64,000 bases of DNA from Candidatus Nitrosacidococcus sp. I8. Lineage in GTDB: Bacteria; Pseudomonadota; Gammaproteobacteria; Nitrosococcales; Nitrosococcaceae. The position numbers were made by a program, and so were the translations under genes. Location of the stretch: the NCBI RefSeq assembly GCF_945836005.1, contig NZ_OX241534.1:868001-932000 (forward strand), read 5' to 3'. Of this stretch, positions 25,489-34,369 are shown one piece after another. How positions within the stretch are numbered: position 1 is the stretch's first letter; every line of letters begins with the position of its first letter. The notes beneath the pieces were generated by a model. That model ran no database searches. It had not been told where the DNA came from and saw nothing but the letters and a program-made list of their open reading frames with translations.

Positions 25489-27174
25489 GTGAAAGGTACT
25501 TTTAAGGACGATCTACACTTTAATGATAGTAATTCTCTTCAGGATCCAGAACGACGTAAAGCACTAAAATTGATAGCGGTCACAGGTGCCTTACTTGCTA
25601 CCGGATATGCTCCCTTTGTTCATACCTCTCTCCGTACTGAACAGGCAATTAGAAAACGTCTAGAAGAGACAATTTATAATGTGGTTGTCATTTATTTTGA
25701 AAATCATTCTTTCAATAGCTTATTTGCTGATTTTCCAGGACTATTAGATCCGTTGGCAAGTATGCCTCCTGAACTTTTAGTTCAACGGGACATTAATGGG
25801 GATATATTAAAACGATTACCTCCTATATGGAAAGGTCTTGTGCCCTATGAGCAAGTTGTGGGAAATCGCAAATACCAGCTTTTACAAGATTTTAATCATG
25901 CGCTTCCTAATGCTCCATGGGTTTTAACAGATGAAAGGGGTGATCCATTACCCCATAGCGTCATTCATCGTGATTTAATTCATGAATTTTACCGTAATCA
26001 ACTGCAAATTAATGGAGGGCGTAATGACATGTTTGTCGCTTATAGTGATAGTGGCGCCCTACCTATGGCTCGATATACAACTACCAATGCAAATTTAAAG
26101 ATGTGGCAGCTTGCTCAAGAAAATACCCTATGTGATCGCTGGTTTATGGGTAGCTTTGGGGGCTCTTTTTTGGCACATCAATACTTAATTGCTGCTCAAC
26201 CTCCACTTTACCCTAGTGCTGATTGGGGCATTGCTAAGAATAAAATTACCCTGATTAAGGGGAAGCATGCACATGGAATTCATCCTATACTAGATAAATA
26301 CTCCCCTATAAACCCTAAAAAAGGACCTCTAAAATTTTCTCGAATAGGATCACTTACCCCTGATTTTTATTGTGTCAATTCAATGGAACCACCTTATATG
26401 CCCTCAGGTATAGGTGCAGATAAAAAAAACCCCCATTTAACTAAACGGAATAGTTCAGCAGTGCTTCCACCACAACACCATGAGACCATTGGGGGGCGTC
26501 TAACTGATGCTGGTATTTCATGGGCTTGGTATGGGGGTGGGTTTCAAATGGCACTAGAGGGTAAGGGCTTTAATGGCATTCATGCTAATTTCCCGGAAGT
26601 GCCAAATTTCCAATATCATCATCAACCTTTTAACTATTTTAAGCGCTACGCTCCAGGTACTGAGGATAGAAAAAATCATCTACGAGATGGGGGTATAGGA
26701 AATAGTTCTCGTACCAATAAATTTCTAGCTGATGCAGAATCGGGTAACTTACCTCAAGTGGCATTTTATAAACCTCAAGGCAGCTTAAGTTTACACCCAG
26801 GTTATGCAGATGTAGATTCTGGGGATTTTCATATTGATAATATTGTTCATACTCTTAAACAAGGTCCCCAATGGGAGCATATGTTAATTTTAGTGTTACC
26901 CGATGAAAATGGCGGATTTTGGGATCATATCTCTCCTCCTAAAGGAGATCGTTGGGGACCGGGTACTAGAATTCCAGCGATCGTGATATCCCCATTTGCT
27001 AAACAAGGATTTGTAGATCACACCATCTATGATACAGGGTCAATACAGCGATTTTTAAATGTACGATTTGGACTTGAACCTTTACCCGGTATTATTACAC
27101 GAGATGAGGCACTGGAAGCGGCAGGTACTCCCGCACCCGGAGATTTAACCAATTCCCTTGATTTTAATGCCTAG
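25489..27174 (+). CDS. Exported phosphoesterase (phospholipase C / acid phosphatase AcpA family)
   Basis: The 561-residue protein starts at GTG 25489. A twin-arginine-like segment (PERRKALKLIAVTGALLATG) near residue 22 suggests Tat-dependent export. The phosphoesterase superfamily motifs are present: VVVIYFENHSFNSLFADFPG at the start of the domain, WFMGSFGGSFLAHQYL, and ILVLPDENGGFWDHISPPKG with GPGTRIPAIVISPFAKQGF near the end. The family contains phospholipases C and acid phosphatases. The substrate cannot be told; the absence of a phospholipase-C-type C-terminal extension favours an AcpA-like phosphatase. Confidence 0.85.
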   Translation: MKGTFKDDLHFNDSNSLQDPERRKALKLIAVTGALLATGYAPFVHTSLRTEQAIRKRLEETIYNVVVIYFENHSFNSLFADFPGLLDPLASMPPELLVQRDINGDILKRLPPIWKGLVPYEQVVGNRKYQLLQDFNHALPNAPWVLTDERGDPLPHSVIHRDLIHEFYRNQLQINGGRNDMFVAYSDSGALPMARYTTTNANLKMWQLAQENTLCDRWFMGSFGGSFLAHQYLIAAQPPLYPSADWGIAKNKITLIKGKHAHGIHPILDKYSPINPKKGPLKFSRIGSLTPDFYCVNSMEPPYMPSGIGADKKNPHLTKRNSSAVLPPQHHETIGGRLTDAGISWAWYGGGFQMALEGKGFNGIHANFPEVPNFQYHHQPFNYFKRYAPGTEDRKNHLRDGGIGNSSRTNKFLADAESGNLPQVAFYKPQGSLSLHPGYADVDSGDFHIDNIVHTLKQGPQWEHMLILVLPDENGGFWDHISPPKGDRWGPGTRIPAIVISPFAKQGFVDHTIYDTGSIQRFLNVRFGLEPLPGIITRDEALEAAGTPAPGDLTNSLDFNA

Positions 27175-27200
27175 TTTCTTTTAATTTTTTATTGCTCTGT

Positions 27201-27806
27201 ATGCAAATAAAGTATTTTTCCCAAGCCTGTGAAAATAATAAACAGCCTATTTTAGAGAGACTTAAGGTTATTTTTAAAGATACAGGTGAAGTCCTAGAAA
27301 TAGGTAGTGGAACCGGGCAACATGCTGCTTATTTTAGTAGGCAATTGCCATATTTAACTTGGCAGCCAAGTGAGAAAGATATTGAATCTGTAGCAATTTT
27401 AAAGGAAAACTTAAGCACATTGGAATCATCTACAAATTTGTATAATCCTATCATTTTAAATGTGGCACAGAATCCTTGGTCAGTTTCTACTATAGAAGGT
27501 ATTTTTAGTGCCAATACTTTGCATATTTGTGCTTGGGAAGAAGTACAATCTTTTTTTCAAAGGGTAGGCGAGATTTTAAAGCCAAATGGAATGATCTGTA
27601 TCTACGGACCATTTCGTTATCATAATACCTATACTAGTGTTAGTAATGAGCAATTTGACACTTGGTTAAAATCCCGGAACCCTAAACAAGGGATCCGAGA
27701 TTTTGAAGCCGTAAATAAGTTGGCACAAATTGCAGGATTATCCTTGCAACAAGATTATGCCATGCCAGCCAATAACCAACTACTGGTTTGGCAGAAATTT
27801 ACTTAG
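27201..27806 (+). CDS. DUF938 SAM-dependent methyltransferase-like protein
   Basis: The start is set at ATG 27201 (MQIKYFSQACENNKQPI), which matches the family start; a TTG nine bases upstream is less likely. The protein of about 201 residues has the SAM-binding motif VLEIGSGTGQHAAYFS, then WQPSEKD, a motif II-like GIFSANTLHICAWEEV, and GMICIYGPFRYHNTYTS. DUF938 proteins are predicted class I methyltransferases of unknown substrate. Its 3' end overlaps the convergent aroG gene by eight bases. Confidence 0.88.
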   Translation: MQIKYFSQACENNKQPILERLKVIFKDTGEVLEIGSGTGQHAAYFSRQLPYLTWQPSEKDIESVAILKENLSTLESSTNLYNPIILNVAQNPWSVSTIEGIFSANTLHICAWEEVQSFFQRVGEILKPNGMICIYGPFRYHNTYTSVSNEQFDTWLKSRNPKQGIRDFEAVNKLAQIAGLSLQQDYAMPANNQLLVWQKFT

Positions 27807-28866
27807 TATTCTTTGCCTCCCTTCGCCTCTCCACACTGCGAGCTAATTCATGGAGCAGATCTGCACTTTCTTCCCAACCCATACAGGAATCGGTAATGCT
27901 TTGTCCATAGGTAAGCGGTTGACCTGGAACAATATCTTGGCGACCAGAGATTAAATGACTTTCTAACATGGCCCCAATAATACGTTGATCTTCTGCTGCA
28001 ATCTGTGATGCTATATTCTTAGCTACTTGAATTTGTTGCTTAGGATCTTTACCGCTATTACCATGACTACAGTCAATCATAACTTGAGGGGCAAGTTCTG
28101 CTTTAGCCAATTTTTTAGCTGTACTATCAATACTCTCTTTATCATAGTTGGGAGTTTTTCCACCTCGTAGAATAAGATGGCAATCAGAATTGCCTGTAGT
28201 CGAAACAATGGCAGAATGACCTTCTCGAGTGACAGAAAGAAAATGATGAGGTTTTGAGGCAGATAAGATTGCTGCGATAGCAGGATCTGGACTACCGTTA
28301 GTAGCATTTTTAAATCCTACAGGACATGAAAGCCCAGAGGCCAACTCACGATGGACTTGGCTTTCAATAGTTCTAGCACCAATTGCACCCCATGAGATTG
28401 AATCGGCCACATATTGGGGACTAATTAAATCCAAAAATTCAGTAGCAGCAGGTATGCCAGCCGAGGCTAGATCGAGTAAAAGCTTACGGGCTAAATGCAA
28501 CCCCTCATTAATCTGAAAACTATCGTTTAAATGGGGATCATTGATAAATCCCTTCCAACCTACGGTAGATCTGGGTTTTTCAAAGTAAACCCGCATAATA
28601 ACTAATAAACTATCTTTTAGTTCACTTTTTAGTTGCTGAAGCCGCTTTGCATATTCCCAAGCAGCTTTAGGATCATGGATAGAACAAGGTCCTATAATTA
28701 CAATTAACCGATCATCTTCACCTTTAAGAATTTTCTGAATTGCTTGTCGGGTTTGATAGACGGTTGCTGCTGCCTCATGAGTAATAGGCAGCTCTGCTTG
28801 AAGCTGGGCAGGTGGAATGAGTTCTTTTATTTCTTTAATACGTAAGTTTTCAGTAGGGAAATTCAT
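27799..28866 (-). CDS. aroG: 3-deoxy-7-phosphoheptulonate (DAHP) synthase, class I
   Basis: The 355-residue enzyme has all marks of class I DAHP synthase: LIVIIGPCSIHDPKAAWEYA, VIMRVYFEKPRSTVGWKGF, LDLISPQYVADSISWGAIGA, CPVGFKNATNG, HLILRGGKTPNY and MIDCSHGNSGKDP, with metal-binding Cys, His and Glu residues in place. It condenses phosphoenolpyruvate with erythrose-4-phosphate, the first step of the shikimate pathway feeding the pheA/tyrA/aroA block at 39-44 kb. Which aromatic amino acid inhibits it cannot be told by eye, so the symbol aroG is generic. Confidence 0.93.
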   Translation of the reverse strand: MNFPTENLRIKEIKELIPPAQLQAELPITHEAAATVYQTRQAIQKILKGEDDRLIVIIGPCSIHDPKAAWEYAKRLQQLKSELKDSLLVIMRVYFEKPRSTVGWKGFINDPHLNDSFQINEGLHLARKLLLDLASAGIPAATEFLDLISPQYVADSISWGAIGARTIESQVHRELASGLSCPVGFKNATNGSPDPAIAAILSASKPHHFLSVTREGHSAIVSTTGNSDCHLILRGGKTPNYDKESIDSTAKKLAKAELAPQVMIDCSHGNSGKDPKQQIQVAKNIASQIAAEDQRIIGAMLESHLISGRQDIVPGQPLTYGQSITDSCMGWEESADLLHELARSVERRREAKNTK

Positions 28867-29023
28867 GAATTATCTTAGATTTATTACTTTACACCTTTAT
28901 TAAAGATGCTAAAAAAATAGATCTTTACTCCTTAGAATAAATTAATTTTGGACCTTAAAGGCTTATAGTATAGAGTGATTAGTATAAATTTTCAGGTTTG
29001 AATTAATTAAGAATTAATGATTT

Positions 29024-30346
29024 ATGATGATAAATACCCCTTATTTTTTGGAATCTTCTTGTAATCGTATTTTACTACCCATTAAAGGGTTTCTCCAACG
29101 CCCTACATCTGGGGGTATTGTCTTAATTATTGCCACTATTTTTGCCTTAACTTTATCTACATGGCTCGGGGAACAAGCAATCTATCGATTCTGGAATCAA
29201 TCATTAGAAATCCTAGCCAGCCAAGGCTTTAGCCTAAAACTCTCGTGGCATTATTGGGTCAATGATGGATTAATGTTTTTTTTCTTTTTGTTCGTAGGAC
29301 TAGAGCTTAAATATGAAGTATTAGTAGGAGAGCTTTCTTCATTTAAAAACGCTTTGCTACCTGTTATTGCTGCGTTGGGGGGAATGATTGTCCCAGCGTG
29401 CATTTATGCAGGATTTAATACAGGCACTTTAGCTATATCAGGTTGGGGTATTCCAGTAGCTACTGATATTGCTTTTGCGGTAGGTATTTTAACTTTACTG
29501 GGAGATCGCATCCCTAAAAATCTCATTTTATTTTTAACTGCCTTAGCGATTGCCGATGACCTTGGTGCCGTAGTCGTCATTGCTCTTTTTTACACAGATA
29601 CTATTAATACTCAAGCTTTATTATCCGCAGGGCTTTTATTTTTATTGCTGTTATTTTTTAATCGAAGCGGAATTAAAAGCCTCATTCCTTACCTATTAGT
29701 AGGGAGTGTGCTTTGGTACGCTATGCTGCTATCCGGAGTACACGCTACTCTCGCCGGTGTTTTACTGGCGATGACTATTCCTATTTATGGCTCTAGGGAT
29801 ATTAAAGATTTTGAGCAGAAAACTGAGGATTTCTCTAAAACAAAAAATAGAAATGGCTTATCTCACTTAGAATTTAACCAATCTATTTCAGAAATAATTG
29901 ATACTGGGATTATTGCCCAAAGCCCCCTAAAGCGAATGGCAAACTCTCTTAATCTCTGGGTTGCTTTTGGAATTGTACCTATTTTTGCTCTTGCAAATGC
30001 CGGAATTGATTTAAGCCAAATCACTTGGTCTGATTTATTCTCAGAAAAAGTCACCTTAGGAGTTATGTTTGGGTTAGCCATAGGTAAATTTATTGGGATT
30101 AGCCTTTCTAGCTGGATTACCGTTCACTTAGGATGGGGAAGATTGCCCTCTGGAGTGGCTTGGCAGCATTTTTTTGGGATGTCATGGCTTGGAGGTATTG
30201 GCTTTACCATGTCTTTATTCATTAGCCAACTCTCTTTTACGGATATAAACCATATAGAGCAGGCGAAACTAGGTATTTTTCTTGCCTCTTTCCTTTCTGC
30301 CATCATAGGATTAGGCTGGCTTTATCAAGTTTCTCGTAAATCTTAG
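29024..30346 (+). CDS. nhaA: Na+/H+ antiporter NhaA
   Basis: The 440-residue polytopic protein matches NhaA: RPTSGGIVLIIATIFAL, WVNDGLMFFFFLFVGLELKY, IPVATDIAFAVGILTLLGDR (first ion-site Asp), ALAIADDLGAVVVIALFY (the pair of adjacent Asp residues), LLSGVHATLAGVLLAMTIP, and the C-terminal FFGMSWLGGIGFTMSLFIS. It exchanges Na+ for H+ and supports pH and sodium homeostasis. An insert of about 40 hydrophilic residues after the SGVHATLAG helix is usual in longer members. The start ATG 29024 is doubled (ATGATG). Confidence 0.95.
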   Translation: MMINTPYFLESSCNRILLPIKGFLQRPTSGGIVLIIATIFALTLSTWLGEQAIYRFWNQSLEILASQGFSLKLSWHYWVNDGLMFFFFLFVGLELKYEVLVGELSSFKNALLPVIAALGGMIVPACIYAGFNTGTLAISGWGIPVATDIAFAVGILTLLGDRIPKNLILFLTALAIADDLGAVVVIALFYTDTINTQALLSAGLLFLLLLFFNRSGIKSLIPYLLVGSVLWYAMLLSGVHATLAGVLLAMTIPIYGSRDIKDFEQKTEDFSKTKNRNGLSHLEFNQSISEIIDTGIIAQSPLKRMANSLNLWVAFGIVPIFALANAGIDLSQITWSDLFSEKVTLGVMFGLAIGKFIGISLSSWITVHLGWGRLPSGVAWQHFFGMSWLGGIGFTMSLFISQLSFTDINHIEQAKLGIFLASFLSAIIGLGWLYQVSRKS

Positions 30347-30361
30347 GATTTAAGATTCATT

Positions 30362-32134
30362 ATGGCAGATATTCATTATCATATTTACCCCAAAAATCCC
30401 CAAGCCCATTTATTTGAAATTACCTTAACTATTTTAAATCCTAATCCTAAAGGGCAAAAGTTATTACTACCTGCCTGGATTCCGGGAAGTTATTTGATCC
30501 GAGATTTTGCAAAGCATGTAATACAGCTTAAAGCAGAATCTCGGGGGCAACTTATAGCCATAGAAAAAATAGATAAATCCACTTGGCAATGCGTTCCAGT
30601 AGCCCAATCTCTTAAAATCATCTACGAGGTCTATGCTTGGGATGACTCAGTGCGTACCGCTTATTTAGATACTTTTCGAGGGTTTTTTAATGGGAGTAGC
30701 GTATTTCTTAAAGTCATCGGGCAAGAAAACCAACCCTGTGAAATTACCATTTCACCCCCTATAGGAAAAGCTTATGAACATTGGAAAGTAGCCACTGCTT
30801 TTCAAGCTGCAGGAGCAAAGCCTTATAGTTTTGGAAATTATCAGGCAGATAATTATGAAGAGTTGATTGATCATCCAGTGGAAATGGGGCAATTTAGTTT
30901 GGCTACCTTTTATGCCTGTAATGTACCCCATGATGTTGTGATTTCAGGATATCATCGGACCGATATGGATCGGTTATGTAAAGATCTAAAAGTTTTATGT
31001 GAACACCATATTCGATTCTTCGGTGAACCGGCTCCTATGAAACGCTATGTCTTTCTAATTAAAGCAACCGGTGATGGTTATGGGGGATTGGAACATCGAG
31101 CTTCATCAGCATTAATTTGCAATCGGGATCATCTTCCCCAGATAGCCAGTCCTTTGAATAAAGAAGGCTATCGTACCTTTCTGGGTCTGTGTAGCCATGA
31201 GTATTTCCATACTTGGCAGGTAAAGCGAATTAAACCTATGGTATTTATTCCCTATGATTTAACCAAGGAAAACTATACCCGCCTACTTTGGGTATTTGAA
31301 GGAATCACTTCTTATTATGATGATCTTGCCTTAGTGCGTACAGGGTTAATTAGTTCAGAGAGCTATTTGTTTTTACTTTCCCATACCATTACTAGAGTAT
31401 TGCAAGGATCAGGGAGATTAAAGCAAAGTTTAGCCGATTCTAGCTTTGATGCATGGACCAAGTTTTATCAGCAAGATGCGAATGCTCCCAATGCGATTGT
31501 CAGTTACTATGCAAAAGGATCTTTAGTTGCTTTAGCCTTAGATTTAACTTTAAGGCAAAAAACTCATGGGAAATGCTCCTTAGATGATGTGATGAAAATA
31601 CTTTGGCAATCTTATGGTAAGCAAGGCCAAGGTTTATTGGAACATGAAATAGAACAACTCGTTCAAGAAATGTCTGGCTTAGATCTAACCGCATTTTTTG
31701 ATCATGCTTTGCGAGGCACCGCAGATCTAGAGTTAGAATCTTTATTTCAATGGGTAGGCATTCACTACCAATTATATTATTCAAACAAAAAAGAGGAGCA
31801 ACCTCAAGCAACGCTAGGAGTAAAACTAACGCCAAAAATATTAGAGGCAAAAGTTAGCCAGGTTTTTGATCATGGTACAGCGCAACTTGGAGGCATTGCA
31901 GCAGGAGATATCATTATTGCAATAGATGGCATTAAAGCCACGGCAGAGAATTTAGAAAATTTAATTGCTGCCTATCCTGTAGACACAACGATCACGCTTC
32001 ATGCTTTTCGGGCAGATATCTTACATTCATTTCAAGTCATTCTAAAACCTGTTCTTAAAAATATCTGTCTTTTAAGTTTTAATGAACAGGCTTCTTCAGA
32101 GGCAATTATTACAAGAAAATCTTGGCTTAATTAA
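30362..32134 (+). CDS. M61-family metallopeptidase with C-terminal PDZ domain
   Basis: The 590-residue protein has an N-terminal beta domain (LTILNPNPKGQKLLLPAWIP, GSYLIRDFAKHV), a thermolysin-like catalytic domain with zinc motif HEYFH (about residues 279-283, in CSHEYFHTWQVKRIKP) and the downstream Glu in LWVFEGITSYYDD. It ends in a PDZ domain (LGVKLTPKILEAKVSQVFDH, GTAQLGGIAAGDIIIAIDG). M61 enzymes are glycyl aminopeptidases or related proteases. No signal peptide is seen. It follows nhaA by 15 bases. Confidence 0.92.
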   Translation: MADIHYHIYPKNPQAHLFEITLTILNPNPKGQKLLLPAWIPGSYLIRDFAKHVIQLKAESRGQLIAIEKIDKSTWQCVPVAQSLKIIYEVYAWDDSVRTAYLDTFRGFFNGSSVFLKVIGQENQPCEITISPPIGKAYEHWKVATAFQAAGAKPYSFGNYQADNYEELIDHPVEMGQFSLATFYACNVPHDVVISGYHRTDMDRLCKDLKVLCEHHIRFFGEPAPMKRYVFLIKATGDGYGGLEHRASSALICNRDHLPQIASPLNKEGYRTFLGLCSHEYFHTWQVKRIKPMVFIPYDLTKENYTRLLWVFEGITSYYDDLALVRTGLISSESYLFLLSHTITRVLQGSGRLKQSLADSSFDAWTKFYQQDANAPNAIVSYYAKGSLVALALDLTLRQKTHGKCSLDDVMKILWQSYGKQGQGLLEHEIEQLVQEMSGLDLTAFFDHALRGTADLELESLFQWVGIHYQLYYSNKKEEQPQATLGVKLTPKILEAKVSQVFDHGTAQLGGIAAGDIIIAIDGIKATAENLENLIAAYPVDTTITLHAFRADILHSFQVILKPVLKNICLLSFNEQASSEAIITRKSWLN

Positions 32135-32269
32135 ATTCTTAAACTATGTTTGTGGAGGGAGGATATTTTCAAAGAATTCCAAGACTATAAAAGATCTTTC
32201 TAAGATCGCATAAGAGGGAAAAACTATCATATTCTAAGTGCTTGTACTTAATGATTTATACAATCAATC

Positions 32270-32867
32270 ATGAGAGGCATTTACTTTATGCATACATACA
32301 TTAATTGTGCTGTGGTGAAACGCCAACTTAAACCAGCCCTAGCTGGCACTGCACTACTCACTCTAATTGCTTTGGCTACCCCAGTCTTGGCAGCTCCTAT
32401 TACCTCCACCTTCAACTACACGGGAAGTGCCCAGACCTTTATAGCTCCCACAGCAGGTACCTACCAAATTATTGCTTATGGGGCGGCAGGTGGCTTTGAT
32501 AACAGCGACAGCAACGGCGGTCTAGGTGGCGAGATAGGGGGAGGATTTTTTTCTTTCAGTGGGTGAGCTGCTCACTATCGATGTAGGGGGAGTAGGTGGT
32601 CCCGATAACAGAAGCAGCAGCAGTGAAAGCAGCGGTGGCAACGGCGGTGGTGGCAGAAGTGGCTTAGGCATACCAAGCGACGGCGGCACTTCTTTTCTAG
32701 CAACCAGTGCAACCAACATGATAGAACAGGCTGGTATTCAATCAGGCGATGGCTTAGTCACCATCACTTTCCTATCGCCTTCAGAAAGTGTCCCGGAACC
32801 TTACACTTTAAGTTTATTTGGGTTGGGATTACTTTTACTCGGGATTCGGATGAGATCATTGAGCTAA
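32270..32867 (+). pseudogene. Glycine-rich PEP-CTERM protein, frameshifted at a T7 run
   Basis: The first frame encodes an N-terminus with a signal segment (LAGTALLTLIALATPVLAAP) and a Gly-rich beta domain (FNYTGSAQTFIAPTAGTYQI, then GAAGG) up to a stop at 32564-32566. The second continues with GELLTIDVGGVGG and ends in a PEP-CTERM sorting signal: VPEP, the hydrophobic stretch YTLSLFGLGLLLLGI and basic residues RMR. Removing one T from TTTTTTT (32546-32552) joins both frames smoothly (GFFLSVGELLTIDVGG). PEP-CTERM proteins are processed by exosortase (XrtA/EpsH) and are usually coupled to EPS; an exosortase gene is not in the window. ATG 32288 is an alternative start. Confidence 0.8.
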
Positions 32868-32877
32868 ATAGGTTCTC

Positions 32878-32915
32878 TTTTGTTAGGGTGCACTTATAAG
32901 TGCACCCTAACAAAA
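32878..32915. terminator. Bidirectional Rho-independent terminator (perfect 38-base palindrome)
   Basis: TTTT, then GTTAGGGTGCACTTA, its exact complement TAAGTGCACCCTAAC, then AAAA: a perfect palindrome with a T-run in each direction. It lies ten bases after the PEP-CTERM gene and twelve before the apt stop, so it would end both convergent transcripts. Confidence 0.92.
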
Positions 32916-32927
32916 ACTCTTTAATAT

Positions 32928-33449
32928 CTAATAATGAAGTAAAGAATGCACTGGGTATTCTTTAAGAATTTCTTTTCCATTTAAGAAATCTAATTCTACG
33001 ATGAAAAAGCAGGCAGCTATGGTAGCTCCTAGCTGCTTAATTAGATCGCATGCCGCTTTAGCCGATCCCCCGGTGGCTAATAAATCATCTACCAATAAAA
33101 CGTTATCTTTTGAGCTAAGGGCATCTTCATGGATTTCTAAAGCTGCAGTGCTGTATTCTGTTGTATAGGAAATTTCTCGTACTTTATAGGGAAGTTTGCC
33201 GGGCTTACGTAGAGGAATAAAGCTAACCCCTAACTCCCAAGCCATTAAAGATCCAAAAATAAATCCTCGAGCTTCGATTCCTGCAACCGCAGTAATATTT
33301 TGCCTTGAGAATAGGTTTAATCCATGACCTATAATGAACTTTAGTGCATCTGGGTCTTTAACAAGTGGGGTAATATCCTTAAATAAAATGCCGGGTTTGG
33401 GAAAATCTGGAATATCACGCACAATCCCTTTAAGTTGATCTATGTCCAT
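32928..33449 (-). CDS. apt: Adenine phosphoribosyltransferase
   Basis: The 173-residue enzyme of normal Apt length starts DIDQLKGIVRDIPDFPKPGI, has the substrate loop AGIEARGFIFGSLMAWELG, IPLRKPGKLPYKV, and the PRPP-binding motif NVLLVDDLLATGGSAKAA. It salvages adenine to AMP using PRPP. It is divergent from the lipoprotein gene at 33531 across 81 bases. Confidence 0.95.
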   Translation of the reverse strand: MDIDQLKGIVRDIPDFPKPGILFKDITPLVKDPDALKFIIGHGLNLFSRQNITAVAGIEARGFIFGSLMAWELGVSFIPLRKPGKLPYKVREISYTTEYSTAALEIHEDALSSKDNVLLVDDLLATGGSAKAACDLIKQLGATIAACFFIVELDFLNGKEILKEYPVHSLLHY

Positions 33450-33530
33450 AAATGTTTCTATGATTAAATATTATTAGTCGCTATCAATTATCCTGTTGAG
33501 TATACAAGACTAATTTCTAATTTTTACACT

Positions 33531-34253
33531 ATGGTAAATACTTTTTTTAGATTTTTTTACGTTTTTTTAATTATATGTATTGTCAGTGGATGTGCGTCTC
33601 ATAAAAAAAATGTTGCAAAACAGGGATTGTATACCCTAGAAGTAGAGCGGGTGATTGAACAGCCCTCTGGTGAGGCAAGGGAGCGGATTTTAGAGATAAA
33701 ACCTTTTCGAATAAGTCCTCGTTATCAAGATATTACCCTAACTTACCAGAAGAATAATTCTTGGTTTCAGACAGAGCGGAACCAAGCATTTATTCAGCCC
33801 CCAGAGATTTTGATTACAGATCAGGTCAGTCGATATTTAAGCCATACAGGGCTTTTTAATACTGCTATTCAAGGCAAAACTAAACTTAAAGTTACCCAAA
33901 CTTTAGAAGGGGCAATTACGGCTTTATATGGGGATTTTGATAGCCCTAAGGGACCTTTAGCCATTATGGAAATCCAGTTTTTTCTCCTTGAACCATCTCC
34001 TGAAGATTATTCGATTGAAGATCTTATGCAAATTCAGAACGAAAAAAAGAAGAAGAAAAAATCAGTACAAGATAATCCTTTAAAAATTGTATTACAAACA
34101 GGTTTTAGAATCGAAACGGAAATTGTAAAACCTACTCCAGAATCTTTAGTGCAAGGATGGAATAATGGATTAGAGAGTATTTTGCAAAATTTTGAGAGTG
34201 ATTTAAAAAAATTTTTTAAAGAGAGAAATTCATCTGAGTATCCAGATGAGTAA
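33531..34253 (+). CDS. Lipoprotein resembling ABC-transport auxiliary components (PqiC/LptE-like MlaB partner family)
   Basis: The 240-residue product has a lipoprotein signal (FLIICIVSGCAS, lipobox VSGC). The body fits the ABC_trans_aux pattern: YTLEVERVIEQP, FRISPRYQDITLTYQKNN, then WFQTERNQAFIQPPEILITD with RYLSHTGLF, as in auxiliary lipoproteins of MCE-type transporters. A highly charged insert (NEKKKKKKS) is present near residue 168. No ABC or MCE genes are adjacent, so the partner is elsewhere. The assignment is by motif memory and should be treated as likely, not certain. gyrA begins 116 bases downstream. Confidence 0.6.
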   Translation: MVNTFFRFFYVFLIICIVSGCASHKKNVAKQGLYTLEVERVIEQPSGEARERILEIKPFRISPRYQDITLTYQKNNSWFQTERNQAFIQPPEILITDQVSRYLSHTGLFNTAIQGKTKLKVTQTLEGAITALYGDFDSPKGPLAIMEIQFFLLEPSPEDYSIEDLMQIQNEKKKKKKSVQDNPLKIVLQTGFRIETEIVKPTPESLVQGWNNGLESILQNFESDLKKFFKERNSSEYPDE

Positions 34254-34369
34254 ATTTCACTATTTATATCACTCATTCCCCTATTTTAGGCAATTGGATA
34301 ATCTCGATATATAATAACTGTCTTAGCCTACCTAAATAAACTCATAGATAGAAGGAATATTAAATCGTT

